A DNA stretch of 64,000 bases, from positions 124,001 to 188,000 of the forward strand of contig NW_008805085.1 of assembly GCF_000004825.1 (NCBI RefSeq). Direction: 5' to 3'. How positions within the stretch are numbered: the first letter of the stretch is position 1; every line of letters starts with the position of its first letter. This document shows, piece after piece, positions 40,996-52,827 of this stretch. The notes beneath the pieces were generated by a model. That model was not told the origin of the DNA. It did not search any database and was given only the letters and a program-made list of their open reading frames with translations. The translations under genes were made by a program, and so were the position numbers. Source of the stretch: Heterostelium album PN500 (Eukaryota > Evosea > Eumycetozoa > Acytosteliales > Acytosteliaceae).

Positions 40996-42464
40996 TCACT
41001 CATCGTTAATCTCTCTTTGTTGAATGAATAAATCTTTGTAGAGTTTCATTTGTTTTTGTTTGATGACATTTCTCAATTCTTCAAAGTATCCTAAATAATG
41101 TGAAAGATTATGACTTTTGAAAAGCAAAAAAAGAAAAAAGAAAAAAGAAAAAGAAAAGTAATTAAATTAGATTGATTTTTAAAAATTTAAATGTATAATG
41201 TTATATTATAATATGAAATTACTTACATTGTTAATAAAACTTGTGATAACATCTCATGTGTGTTCATTAAATGATGGATGTATGCTTTAGTGTGGTTTTT
41301 ACAGGTGAAGCATTGACATCCTTCGACGATTGGTGTCATATCGATGACGTATTTAGCATCCCAAAGATTGATTTTGTTTGGTTTGTTCGGTGTAGATGTT
41401 GATGATTGTTGTTGTTGTTGTTGTTGCTGTAGTTTATCAAGTTTATATTCAAATGTCAATGCGTGTCCCCATTCGGTAACTTTGAATGGATATGAAGTAT
41501 TGACTAGATCGATACCGTTCTCCACTAAGAACAACACCTCCTCTGGACTACCGAGTCCAGTGATCAATCTCGGTTTCTGTGCTGGAAGCAACTCGATCAG
41601 CTTTGGAATCTGTTGCTCACGTTCCTCCACCGATTCATTGGTACCAAAATTCGACAAGATAAATCCACCGACATCCTTTGCTGCAATCTCCTTATTCGAC
41701 TTCATAACTGATTCCTCTGATTTACTACCATGTATACTTGCGAATATAGATGACTATATATATATATATATATAAGTATATTCATTATTAGTGAAAACAT
41801 TCATTATTATAATGAATGAAATTAAGAATTAACAACTTACATGATCTAATGATTGATCTTTTAAGATTGAATCTAATGATGATGAAGAGAGTGCCAATTG
41901 TTTGGTAAGTTTCTTTTGTGAAGAGCTGAATGGAATGTCGAATGAGAGTGACGAAATGATGTCTGGTCGAATGTGTTTGAGAGTGTTTACGTATTCTTGG
42001 TTGGCAATACGTTTGTTTCCTTTTCTAGAGGTTGTATTGAAGCCTGTCTCGTTGAACGAAGTCTCTTGGTATGTCATAGAGTCACGAAGTGACAAGAACA
42101 GCAAATGTTCATCTACACTCAAAAACTTGTGTGCACCCTTACCATATTTCTCTAAAACATCTGTAAATTGTGCTCTAAACGGTTACGATTTAATAATATT
42201 ATCATGATAAGATTAGTGAATGTGAATCATAACCATAATACTAATTAAAGTATATCTGTCTACATACACATCAGAATATAACATTGATAATAGATGAGTA
42301 GATTGAAAAGGTAGGTTATTTAATAGATCTTTAGTGAGATTATCGACACTTCCTTGTTTTGTATAGAATAAAATGTTTGGTGTTGCAATCGATTTGTTGT
42401 TTACTAACAAATTGGCAGTTCTTGCCAATCCATCTTGTTGATCTATATTGAATGACAATGACAT
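40996..42464 (-). CDS. qtrt2: Queuine tRNA-ribosyltransferase accessory subunit 2
   Basis: Four exons, 42268-42464, 41841-42174, 41227-41753 and 40996-41113, total 392 codons with the stop. The start MSLSFNIDQQDGLARTANL matches the N-terminal beta strand of TGT-type proteins, with GLARxA as in QTRTD1. Further support: LITGLGSPEEVLFLVENGID (barrel strand), the zinc site CQCFTC followed by its His in HHLMNTHEML, and a last exon encoding HNLSHYLGYFEELR, which closes the TIM barrel. A Gln run lies before the zinc site. The family forms a heterodimer with QTRT1 at the mitochondrial outer membrane and exchanges guanine-34 for queuine, salvaged from bacterial food, in GUN-anticodon tRNAs. The intron before 41753 is unusually rich in TA. 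Confidence 0.92.
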
Positions 42465-42693
42465 ATTTATGTTCTCTCTCTTTATCTCCAATGTTTCGAT
42501 TTGACCGAGAGAATGACAAAAAAGATTTATTAACCCACCTCGAAAAAAAATAAAAAATCAATGTTTTTCATAGTCATGACATTTGTAAACACTTAATTTT
42601 TAATCTCATTGTTGTTCAATACCAAACTTCTAAAAAACAATCAAAGTTTTATATTATTATGTACAAAGATATTAATATTTATTATTTATTTTT

Positions 42694-43093
42694 CTAATCA
42701 ATAAGAGAACTATCTCTAGTCTTTTCTTTTGGAGATCTTTTATGTTTTTTCTCTGGAATTTCTACTACTGGATCTTTATCGAGAGCATTACTTCCTTTTA
42801 AGAGAATGAATTCCAATACTGGTACATCGAACTTTTCTGAATCGTTGTAAAATTCTTCATTGTCAAGTTGTGTTTGATTTGGCAGAATCGGTCTCTGTTG
42901 ATTTGGATTGTTTTTAAAATGTAACTTACTATTGCTTGAAAACCAGCAATATTGAATCGATCTATTTCTAATACCAAAGGATTCAAAGATTACATTTTTA
43001 TTTACTCTATTTATAATATTCTAATAGAAAAAGTCATTATTAAATATTGTGGTCTTTTCTAAAAATCTTGTTTTTTTTCTTTATACATACCAT
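42694..43093 (-). CDS. Orphan 109-residue basic protein, two exons
   Basis: Not recognised. The reverse strand shows an ATG (43091-43093) followed at once by a GTATGT donor, a 70-base intron 43021-43090, and an exon 42694-43020 ending in TAG. The product starts MNIINRVNKNVIFESFGIRN, has RSIQYCWFSSNSKLHF, an acidic middle (DNEEFYNDSEKFDVPVLEFI) and a Lys/Arg-rich tail (PEKKHKRSPKEKTRD). The basic, acid-free first 40 residues could be a mitochondrial presequence. No ATG lies in frame inside the exon before residue 1, so the spliced ATG is the natural start. It could also be a small ribosomal or respiratory-complex protein, but I have no evidence for that. Confidence 0.6.
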
Positions 43094-43597
43094 TCTATTC
43101 TATAACTACTGAGATATATATTTATATATTAAAAAAACAAAACGTTTTTTGGGGTAATGGAATTCAATAAATTGATATTACTATTGAAAATTGTAATAAA
43201 AAAAAAGTTTATATATAATTCAAAAAATAAGAATGTTTTATACTATTAAAATAAACACACTCTATATTTATTCATTATCCCGATTTTCAAAATTTTCAAC
43301 CAATGAATTTTTAATTTTATCACTAAATTTAGTAACAGTAGATATCATTTTATTTTTTTAAAAAATCCCTAACCAAATTTAGATAAAGAACCAATAAAAA
43401 CTTATGGAATACTTGACGATAATTTTTATTTAATTTTTTGATCTATGTTGGTCATCATGTGTTTCTAAATTTATATGACTTTTTTATTATTGTTATTGAA
43501 CCAAAATAATAAAAAATTAATCTCCAAAAAAAGATAAATAAATAATTAAATTTCAAACAACAAACAATTTCTAAATATTATAAATTTATGTTATGTT
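43094..43597. other. Intergenic spacer, AT-rich
   Basis: Lies between the orphan gene's promoter side and the 3' end of CAND1. No gene seen. Confidence 0.5.
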
Positions 43598-46500
43598 TTA
43601 TTGTTTTGTATTTTTTTTTAGTATGGAAACAATTGTTTTTTTTTTTAGTTTTTTTAATTTTTCAGATGTATCCATTGAATCTTGATTCAATTGATCTTCT
43701 TCACTGATTGTCTTGAATTGAGCGGCGAGTGTTGGGGATCCACGGATGGTGGTACGGATGAGTTCTTCAAACTTGACGATCGACTCTGATGATGGAATAC
43801 GGTGGATGGCGGCGATTACACGGAGTGCCGAACGGATGCACTCTTCGTTACGCTCGACTTGTTGCTTGACGGCGACGTCTGTGACCTTGGCCAAGAGAGT
43901 TGCCTTGAGTGGCTCGACCAATTGGACGAGTCCTTCGAGGAGTGCTTGTCCGTTGACAGCGGCGAGACGGATGATGAGCAAGTGGCAGAGCAACTTGATG
44001 TCGTGTTGGGTGTCCTTCAAACCGCCGGCCAACGACTCGATGAATGGACTAAAGTCAAAGGCAGAGGTGGTCTCGAGCAGTGTGTACATACACTCAAAGG
44101 CGGTCTTTCTGATTTCGATACCGTCGTCGACCTTGTGCTTGAATGGACCGAGACTGACCTCACGAATCAACTCTGGTTTGATCTTGCTGTTGTTGTACAA
44201 GATTGGCAAGTAGTTGTTCAACGACGACAAGATGAGTTTGGGACGGTTGTGAGCGATGTAGTTGAGTGTCAACAGTGCGGAACGCTTGACAATCAAGTCA
44301 TTGTCGTTCAAGAGTGAGAGGAATTGGTCGATGTGTGGAGCGAGATGAGTGTCGACAATCTCACGATTCTCGAGAATGGCAAACTTGATGGAGGTGACCG
44401 AGGTGGAACGTTCGAGTGCGGAAGGTGAGTCGATCTTTGCGCGCAACTGTGGGATGATGTCGGCTGGTGCGACAATTGAGAGCTTACCGAGACACTCAGC
44501 GACGAGGTTACGAGTTCCCTCTTCTTCGTTGACAGAGTTTTCAAAGAGCAATGGGACGATCTGTGGAAGGAATGGAACGATTGCTTGGATACCGGTGGAG
44601 CTGGCTGGCAACTTGGTGATACACTCTCGCAGTGAGTGGAGAAGGAGATATTGTTTCTTTGGTTGTTGTTTGATGTTCTCCAAGATGAATGGCAAGTCGA
44701 CGGCGAGTGAGCTGACAGCGATGTTTCCGAGGGAGAGTGCGGCAACTTGTTTCAACTCTTCGTTGGTGGCGTCAAAGATCTTAAAGATATCGATGTGGAT
44801 GGTCTTGAAGGCACCGAGGTCGACACGACGACCGATCTCACCGATACAGGTGAGTGAGAGGAGAATGAGTGAATCTTGGTCGGTTGTCAAGTTCTTCATG
44901 AGACGTTGGACGGTCTGGTCACGATGAGCGGCATCGGCATTGACAGTGACAATAGCAATACATTGTGCGATCGAGTTGAACGATTGTCTTGTGACTGGCT
45001 GCTTGATTTGTCCGGCAGTTTCAAACAAGATATTCAAGAGATCGGAACAGGTTACACCTGGTTGATTCAACTTGACAATAGTGGCAAACAATGACAACAA
45101 CGACTCCAAAGCAACACCTTGCAACAAAGATGACTTTAGCAACAACAAAGTTGGTGGAATCAACTTTTCACGAATCAAAGATGCTGATTGTGGATATGAT
45201 TTCAAAAGGTTTTGATAGAATACAAATGATAAATGAGTTAATTGTAAATCTGATTCACTGCGGTAGTAATAGGCACGATCGATTAGTAAATTGTGTTCAT
45301 AATAATATTGTTGTTGTTAATAGAGAGATTCGGTTACTTACTTGATATTAGAAGATAACTCTGTGAGAATGGTTGGTAATTGCTTTTCGTTGATAACATT
45401 CGGTGTGTTGATGACAATGTCGTTGAGGAGTGTGATGGTATTCTGCTTGAGTGGACGGTTGTTCTTACGGAGGAACGATGAGAGGAGTTCGATCGATTTC
45501 GATACCAATGGGGTGACGTCGACTCTGACTGGCGATGTGATAATCTTGGAGAGTGCTTTGATAGTGATGACACGGGTGAGCTCGTTGTCGAGACGCTCCA
45601 ACAGGATGGCGAAACATGGTGAGAGTTGAGCTTGCAACTTGTCTCCAAAGTTGGCAACGATAGTTCCAACACAGGAGATGGCATTCTCCTTGACTTCCTG
45701 GTCGATGTCCTGTGCCTTGAGTTGCACGAGAGCAGCTTCGTAGAGTGGCGAGACGACTTGCTCCACCGAGGTGTTGGCATCGGAACGCAACACATTCGAG
45801 AACTCCTGGCAAACCTTCAAGGCTTCGGAACAGACACGGTAGTATGGCTCCTTGATGCACTTGATGATCAGAACCGAGAGGTTCTTGGCGTGGGTGAAGA
45901 AGATCTGGTGTGGATGGTTGGCAAACAACAAACGGAGGAACGACAATGTTTCGATTTTGAGATTGGAGTTGTTGTTCTTGTCGCTGAGTGATCCGGTGAT
46001 ACCTGGAATCAAGACATTGACGTGATCAGAGAGAATACCCGGTACGATACCGACCAACTCTCTCAACAAAATGAAAGCACCGACACGAGTACGAATCGAT
46101 TTGTCAGACAATGGTTTCTTGATTGATGAAACCAATTTGGCAACCTGTGACTTTAAAGTATTAATATACAATCCATCGATATTTCTCTTTTGACATTGTT
46201 TCAATAATAAAACAAATGTATTAAAGATATCCAACTACAAATAATTAAAGTTAAATAGTTATTGATTATTAGTATTAAAACATTCTGAAAAAACAACAAC
46301 AACAACAATAATATTAATTACATACTCTAACATTTTCTTCTCTTTCTTTGAATCTTGAATATAAAACAGGTGCAACACGTTCAATCAATTGATTTAACAA
46401 CTCTGTACGATATGTAATGATTGCGCACAATACCTTTGCTGCTGATCTACGGATCTTCCAACTGATATCATCATCATCACTAATATCTGCATCCTCACTT

Positions 46501-47684
46501 TTGTTTTTTAAAAGTTAATTAGATTAGTATTACTTTAAAATGAATGAATGAAAGAATGATAAAGTTATTAAAAACTTACTCTTCTTCTTCTTCTTCATCT
46601 TCATCAGTCTCCATTTCATCGACATCTTCTTCCTCTTCATCTTCATCAGAGTAGTTTGGATCGAATTTTATATATTTCAAAGAGAGTGTGATGATGTCGT
46701 TCAAGTAGGGAGTGACATCCTTCTGACATCTCTCGATGATCGATTCGAAACAGAGAAGACAATTCTCTTTGATTTCATCGTTGTTCTCAAACTTGTTGCT
46801 ATCGCAGTAGTTGATGATGTGTGGCATGATCTTTGGCAGGTATTTACCGAGACGGTAACCCGAGGTCTTACCGATAGATCCGATCAACTGAATCAACGTG
46901 GAAATGTGGTCGGCCTTCTTTGCCTCTTCGATCTGCTTGATGATGTTATCGGCGAGACCGTAGAACAACTCGTCCGATGCCGGTATGGCAAAGCTCGACA
47001 AACAGTTGATCGCTCTCTTTCGGATGGCTGGACGCGATGCATTCAAGCTGGGCAGCACGATATCACGTACCTTGTCCAAGTGGGGAACGAGTGGACCGTA
47101 CTTTGAGAGGAAGTCATTCAATATATCCAAACAGTACATCTTCACCTCGGTCTTGTCACCGGGCTTACTCTTCTCGATACCCTCCAACAGCTTTGGAATG
47201 ATCTTCTTTGTTACCATCGATGGCACCGCAGATGTATCCGCTGGCATATTGGCAACGATAGTCTTCAAACCGATCGAACTGATCTCTTGTAACTCCTCTT
47301 TAGTCGATGTCAACAGATCCTTACACAAATGCTCTGCCATCTCTGTGGCTACAGTATCCTTTACGATTCTTACTAAAAGTCCCAAACTATTGTTATGATG
47401 AAAACATCGTTCAATTGAAAAAAAATAATGAGTTGATATGATTATCATTGTTTTTATTAATATTAATAATATCATTACCATTTAACAACATTCTCTTGTA
47501 CATTGTTGGCATTATCGTCGGTAAGAGTCAAGAGTTTCGCTACAATCTTTGGCTCCTGTAGTGGATCCATCTTGAAACTGTCTTTCTCCAACTCATTTGC
47601 CAAATCATGTGTTGCCATGAAACGGATATCCTTGTCACGAGAATTCATCTTCTCCAAGATTTGTGATAAGAAAAAGGTTGTCAT
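43598..47684 (-). CDS. cand1: Cullin-associated NEDD8-dissociated protein CAND1
   Basis: Five exons, 47479-47684, 46580-47386, 46326-46497, 45342-46234 and 43598-45257, sum to 1,246 codons with the stop, the usual CAND1 size. The start MTTFFLSQILEKMNSRDKD and the junction NVVKC-LGLLVRIV match the family well. An acidic loop (DEDEEEEEEDEDADISDDDD) precedes ISWKIRRSAAK, as in human CAND1. The rest is a continuous HEAT-repeat solenoid with an intact C-terminal TIP120 region (SLGPFKHKVDDGIEIRKTAFEC). CAND1 wraps around un-neddylated cullins and exchanges substrate receptors of SCF-type ligases. Relatively GC-rich coding DNA makes long antisense open frames here; they are artefacts. Confidence 0.95.
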
Positions 47685-48469
47685 TTTTTATTTATTTATT
47701 TATTTATTACAAAAGAAAAGACAATTTAATTTATTTTATCTATATATATTTTTTTATTTTTATACAATATTAATTGATTATTATTCTTTTATAAAATAAA
47801 TTATCTTATCCTATCTAACTATCTATCTATTTATCTTCCTAGAATAACAACAATATTTATTAAAGACAGTCTTGTGTTGTTGTTGATTAATTTTTTTTAA
47901 AAAAAAAACACAAAACAATCAAATGAACAAACAAAAGTTTTAAATTAAATTAAAAATAAAATTGATAAAAAAATCAAGTTTATTATTCCACCAATTTTCT
48001 ATAAATGCAAAAAAACTAAAAAGTAAAGAAAAAAAAATTTAATATATGCATTTGTTTGACCATTGATTCGCTGACCTATCTATCCCTCATCTTGGAATTC
48101 CCATACATTGTTTGATATACTTTTCCAAAAGATATTGTTGGCAAAAGTATCAAAAAATGTGATTACTTAGATTCCAGAAAAAACAAAATATCCCTTTTTT
48201 TCCATATAAAGAAAACTAATATGAATTCTTGTTTAGAAAATAAATAATCATATCATTATTTCCAAAAGAATTAATAATAAAAATAAGATAAAGATAAGTG
48301 ACTGACTTGACCATTTTGAGAAATTTTACTGATCATTTTTATTTTTGTATCATTTCATTTTTTTTTTTTTTCATTCCATTTTTTTGAAAACGACTTAAAG
48401 TAAAAAAACTATATAAATTGTTTTAATTTTTTTTTTAATAAACATTTATAAATATAAATAAACAATACA
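47685..48469. other. Divergent spacer between CAND1 and histidyl-tRNA synthetase
   Basis: Both promoters lie here. A less AT-rich patch at 48050-48160 includes an inverted pair, ATACTTTT (48116-48123) with AAAAGTAT (48142-48149). No gene is recognised. Confidence 0.45.
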
Positions 48470-50092
48470 ATGGCAGAAAAAATGCTTTCACCAGAGGAAA
48501 TTGAAAAGCTTAGAATAAAAGAAGAGAAAAAAGCAGCTGCTGTCGCTGCCAACGCTGCAAAGGCTGCAGCTGGAGGTGATAAGAAAAAGAAAGAGAAGTT
48601 CACCCTCAAAACACCAAAAGGAACACAGGATTACAGTCCAGAGCAAATGACCATTCGTGAGGAACTCTTTGACACTCTAAAGACTTGTTTCAAGAGACAC
48701 GGTGCCGTTACAATCGAAACACCTGTATTCGAATTAAAGGTAAACAAACAAACATCAATCAATCAATCAATAATAATAGAAACATAACTAAAATGATAAT
48801 AACAAACAAACATATAATATATATAATGACAGGAAACATTAACAGGAAAATATGGTGAAGATTCAAAATTGATCTACGATTTACAAGATCAAGGTGGTGA
48901 GATCTGTTCGTTGCGTTACGATCTGACAGTACCATTTGCACGTTACGTCGCTATGAATCGTATTAGAAACATTAAGAGATATCATATCGCAAGAGTATAT
49001 CGTCGTGACAATCCGGTTATGACTAAAGGACGTTTCCGTGAGTTCTACCAATGTGACTTTGATATTGCTGGAGAGTACGACTTGATGATTCCCGATGCCG
49101 AGTGCATCAAGTTGATCTGTGAGATTCTCGATCAGATCAAGGTTGGAAACTACTTGATCAAGTTGAATCACCGTCGTTTGCTCGATGCTATCTTTGCTAT
49201 CTGCGGTGTCCCCGAAGACAAGTTCAGAAGTATCTGCTCGGCAGTCGACAAACTCGACAAGTCGCCATGGGACGAAGTCAGAAAGGAGATGGTCGATGTC
49301 AAACACCTCGATCCGGCCGTTGCCGATAAGATAAAGACATTCGTCGAGATGAATGGAAAGCCATTCGAGATGTTGGAGCGCATTCGTAAGTCGGGACTGT
49401 GCGATTCGAACCAAGACGCGCTCGCCGTCCTCAAGGAGCTCGACACGCTCTTTGGCTACCTCAGATGTCTGGGTGTCGCCGACAAGGTGTCGTTCGATCT
49501 CTCGTTGGCCAGAGGTTTGGACTACTACACCGGAATCATCTACGAGGCTGTAGTCACCGACTCTGACCGTGGATCGATTGCCGCCGGTGGCAGATACGAC
49601 GGTCTCGTCGGAATGTACGGAAGTTTGCAAGTTCCATCCGTTGGATTCTCGATTGGTATCGAGAGAATCTTTTCGATTCTCGAGGAGGAAGCATTGAAGA
49701 ACAAGAAAAAGATCAGACAAAACGCTACACAAGCATACGTTGTACAGCTCGACAAGGAGGGTGACATGGAGGAGAGATTGAAGATTTGCAACGACCTCTG
49801 GAATGCCGGAATCAACGCAGAGTTCACCTACAGAAGCACACCAAACTCACGTAAGCAATTCGATGCCGCCAGAGACTTACAAGTACCCATTGCCATTATG
49901 TTTGGATCGAGCGAGATCGAAACACAAGCACTCAAGATAAAGGTCATCGAAACCAGCGAGGAGTTTATCATCCCAAGAGAAGGATTCACCGATAAAGTCA
50001 AAGAAATTTTAAAAGAACTTGAAAGTAAACCAGTTCTTTCAGTTCCAACCACCACAACTACTACAACCACTGATGTCAAAACCAATGCTTAA
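48470..50092 (+). CDS. hisS: Histidyl-tRNA synthetase
   Basis: Two exons, 48470-48739 and 48833-50092, joined in phase 0 ([14 protein letters not shown]), give 509 residues. A short Lys/Ala-rich leader precedes the class II core. Motif 1 surrounds [11 protein letters not shown], motif 2 is IARVYRRD followed by [12 protein letters not shown], the HisA signature is [14 protein letters not shown], and motif 3 is [11 protein letters not shown]. The C-terminal anticodon-binding domain contains [11 protein letters not shown] and [14 protein letters not shown]. The enzyme charges tRNA-His in the cytosol; no presequence is evident, though an alternative start for mitochondria cannot be excluded. Confidence 0.95.
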
Positions 50093-50291
50093 TGATGAAT
50101 TGGATAAACTAGTTTGGAAAAAATAAAAAATTGTTGATTAAACACACACACAAAAATTGATCATTTTTAAACCAAATTTTTTTTTTTTTTTTTTTTTTTG
50201 ATTGCTTTGATCTAAGATTAAAAATACCTTTAGATCTATATTTATTTTTTATTATTATTTATTTTTAGATTTTTAAATATTTTTGAAAAGA

Positions 50292-51422
50292 ATGGATTAT
50301 AAATTTATAGAATCTGAAAGTAGTATAGAGTTGGTTAGTAGTGTGGATAAAGGTAGATATATTCTTTCTAAAGATGCAAAAAAGAGGAATGAAGTAATCT
50401 TTACTGTTGAACATCCCTATTGTTTTGCATTTGAACCTTATCTGGTGAAACAAGTCTGTTCGGTTTGTTTCGCTTATTTGGAGACGAGAAAGCAACTGGC
50501 CAACAATAAACAGAAACAATATATAGCTTGTACTGGATGTGATAAGGTTTTCTATTGTTCTCAGCGATGCTATCAACAAGGTCATCACTCACAACGAAAC
50601 GAATCAAACCGGTTCATCGATATAACATCACCACACCAACACTATCATACAACTCTAGAATGCCTAATACTAAGAAATCTACAACAACCCGCTGGTCTTG
50701 CATTTCATCACATCACAGAGCTCAACATGATCATCAACTATCTATCACTTACACCATATATTAAACTTGTAAATAATAATAACAACAACAATAATAATAA
50801 CAATGAAAACAATAGTAACAGTAATAGCAATACAATTATTAAAGATAGAATGTCAGTTTTGGTTGGTGGTTTCGATAATATTGTTAATAAAGATGATAAG
50901 AAATTGATAAGAAGAATGACTGGCATCGTAAAGAAAGCATTTTCAAATGTTAACTACGAGGTGGAAGAATCCGATATCTTGGAGCTACTGACAATGTCTA
51001 CACGTAATTGTTTTGGTTTGTGGAAGAACTACGAGGAGTGTTTTGGTTTGGCGATCTACTTGGAGGCATCGTTGTTCAATCATAGCTGCTATCCAAATGC
51101 TGCACGTGTACAACGTGGTCGATCAATCGATATCATTGCAATTCGCGACATTGAACCGAACGAAGAGATCTGTATATCCTATCTCAACATTACAAATGGC
51201 TCACACGAACGTAAAGATCACCTAAAGAACAACTACCTCTTTGACTGCGTCTGTATCAGATGTACTCAGACGAACCCGGACATTGAGAACATCGTACGAT
51301 CATTCATCTGTAGGAATCCACGAGTCAAATGCTCAGGCTATCTCTATCTACCACAAGGTTCAGACTCTAGACAATGTAATTTCTGTCAATGGAAAGAATC
51401 ATCCGAGATCAAAGTAGATTGA
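50292..51422 (+). CDS. SET and MYND domain protein (SMYD-like lysine methyltransferase)
   Basis: Single exon of 376 residues from the ATG at 50292. The SET domain is split by a MYND finger as in SMYD proteins: the SET-N block is at residues 12-40 (SSVDKGRYILSKDAK), and the MYND zinc ligands are CSVC, CTGCDKVFYCSQRC and the following His/Cys. SET-C contains SLFNHSCYPNA, the cofactor and substrate signature, and EEICISYLN. The post-SET cysteines follow in DCVCIRC. An Asn run (residues about 161-172) interrupts the linker. SMYD enzymes methylate histone or non-histone lysines with S-adenosylmethionine. It lacks the long TPR-like C-terminal domain of animal SMYD1-3, as is common in amoebal members. 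Confidence 0.9.
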   Translation: MDYKFIESESSIELVSSVDKGRYILSKDAKKRNEVIFTVEHPYCFAFEPYLVKQVCSVCFAYLETRKQLANNKQKQYIACTGCDKVFYCSQRCYQQGHHSQRNESNRFIDITSPHQHYHTTLECLILRNLQQPAGLAFHHITELNMIINYLSLTPYIKLVNNNNNNNNNNNENNSNSNSNTIIKDRMSVLVGGFDNIVNKDDKKLIRRMTGIVKKAFSNVNYEVEESDILELLTMSTRNCFGLWKNYEECFGLAIYLEASLFNHSCYPNAARVQRGRSIDIIAIRDIEPNEEICISYLNITNGSHERKDHLKNNYLFDCVCIRCTQTNPDIENIVRSFICRNPRVKCSGYLYLPQGSDSRQCNFCQWKESSEIKVD

Positions 51423-52827
51423 ATCTACTTTGAACAAAAATAAAATAACATTTGCAATGTTTCTCAAAGAATTCCTACTTTTGCTCTTGTTTGTTTTTCC
51501 ATTTGATTATAATGAATTCATTAACATGTGCGTGCATTATATATTTTTGTTGAGACTCCTGAACTCTTTAACTTTTAATAGAGGATCATTTTAAATAGTA
51601 TTAATAATGTCAAACCAAACAGTTTTACCAATGAGTCCAAACTTCCATTAAATGACAGCTCACCATACACTCCGACTGATGAGAAGACAAACAATGTAGC
51701 CACAAGAGTAAGAGTACAAACATACTACTAGTAAACGTTGAATTATAGATTTGAACTGAGATCTTTCAATAAATACATACCCGAACTTTGAAAACACAAC
51801 ACCATCAAATATCTATCTTTAAAATCATTGCTTTTAATATAAAACATGTACTTCCCTGAGAATCGAGAAGATGAACGACATAAATTAAATAATAATCATG
51901 ATTCGGAATCGTTTTACTGTTAAAACTTTCATAGGAAGTATCAATCGATTCGCTCTCAAACATTGATATTCGATTATCGAAAGAAAGATAAGCGAAAAAG
52001 TTAGTTAACTTTTCAAAGTTGGGCTAATGATATTATTTATAGAGTCTTTAATGAAGTTTATCTTGATTTTTTTTTTAATTAGTTTTTACCAGAACGAGAA
52101 TAAATAAGATTTGCTTCATCAGAAAAAAAATAAAAATAAAAAAACATTCTAATTACTTTTCTGACAACCATCATCGAAGCACAAAATAAGATTCCAACTT
52201 GTTCCGAATCAAATAATCAAAAATTCCCAAAAACAATTGATTTTTACTATGTTCATTAAGATTGATAAAGCATGCTCTTAAAAACCACCAAACTATTTTA
52301 TTATCAAAACAATTGCTAATTATTAATAATAATAATAATATCATATATATTTAAACTTGATATCAAGATTATCTGAAAAAATAAAAACAAATATCAAGTA
52401 TACTTTTTTTCAAAAAAAATTTTAATTAATTTATTAAAAAAAATAAAAAAAAAAATACAAGATAGTTAATTAACGTCAAAAATTATATTGTTATAAATAA
52501 CAACAACACAACCTAACACAAAACTGAGTTTTTTTTTATCTGTACATTTACACTTTTATCATTATTGTCAATACTACTATTATTTAATTAATCTATAACA
52601 CTACAACATTACATTTCATTCAATTCAATTTCAATTATCAAACATAATAATAATACTATCTTTTTTTCATATTCCTTTTTTTTTCTAATTTTCTTTTTCT
52701 TTTTTTTTTAATTTATTAATATTGTAAATTTACTTTCTCGAACTTATATAAACTATAAATAATAATAACTATAATAATAATAAAAGCGCGATCATACCAA
52801 TATAGTAATTAATTTAATTATAATATA
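51423..52827. other. 1.4-kb intergenic spacer
   Basis: The first 600 bases are less AT-rich than usual spacers and hold a possible small minus-strand membrane-protein gene or remnant (listed at 51575-51963). The second half is nearly pure A/T with long homopolymers and the promoter of the ChaC-PUA gene. Confidence 0.55.
51575..51963 (-). pseudogene. Possible small membrane-protein gene or gene remnant
   Basis: On the reverse strand an ATG at 51961-51963 opens 52 codons (MFESESIDTSYESFNSK...). After a TGA at 51805-51807 the same frame continues to a GTATGT donor. A 56-base intron (51725-51780) and a phase-0 acceptor lead into a 50-codon exon 51575-51724 that reads as two hydrophobic segments (LTLVATLFVFSSVGVYGEL and SLVKLFGLTLLILFKMILY) and ends in TAA. 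Coding-like composition and the membrane pattern argue for a real or recently lost gene. The in-frame TGA could mean decay, a sequencing error or a splice I have not seen. The family is not recognised. Confidence 0.35.

Noticed and set aside
43746-45991. Long antisense open frames across the CAND1 exons
   Set aside because: They mirror the GC-rich, biased third positions of a strongly supported CAND1 gene and show no independent motif, start context or splice logic.
48881-49732. 283-codon antisense frame within histidyl-tRNA synthetase
   Set aside because: Lies entirely inside a confident conserved enzyme exon; composition is the complement of that codon bias.
51677-51760. Possible C/D box snoRNA (TGATGA ... 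CTGA)
   Set aside because: The boxes are about 80 bases apart, but the flanking bases do not form the terminal stem and the region overlaps a better coding-like signal on the other strand.
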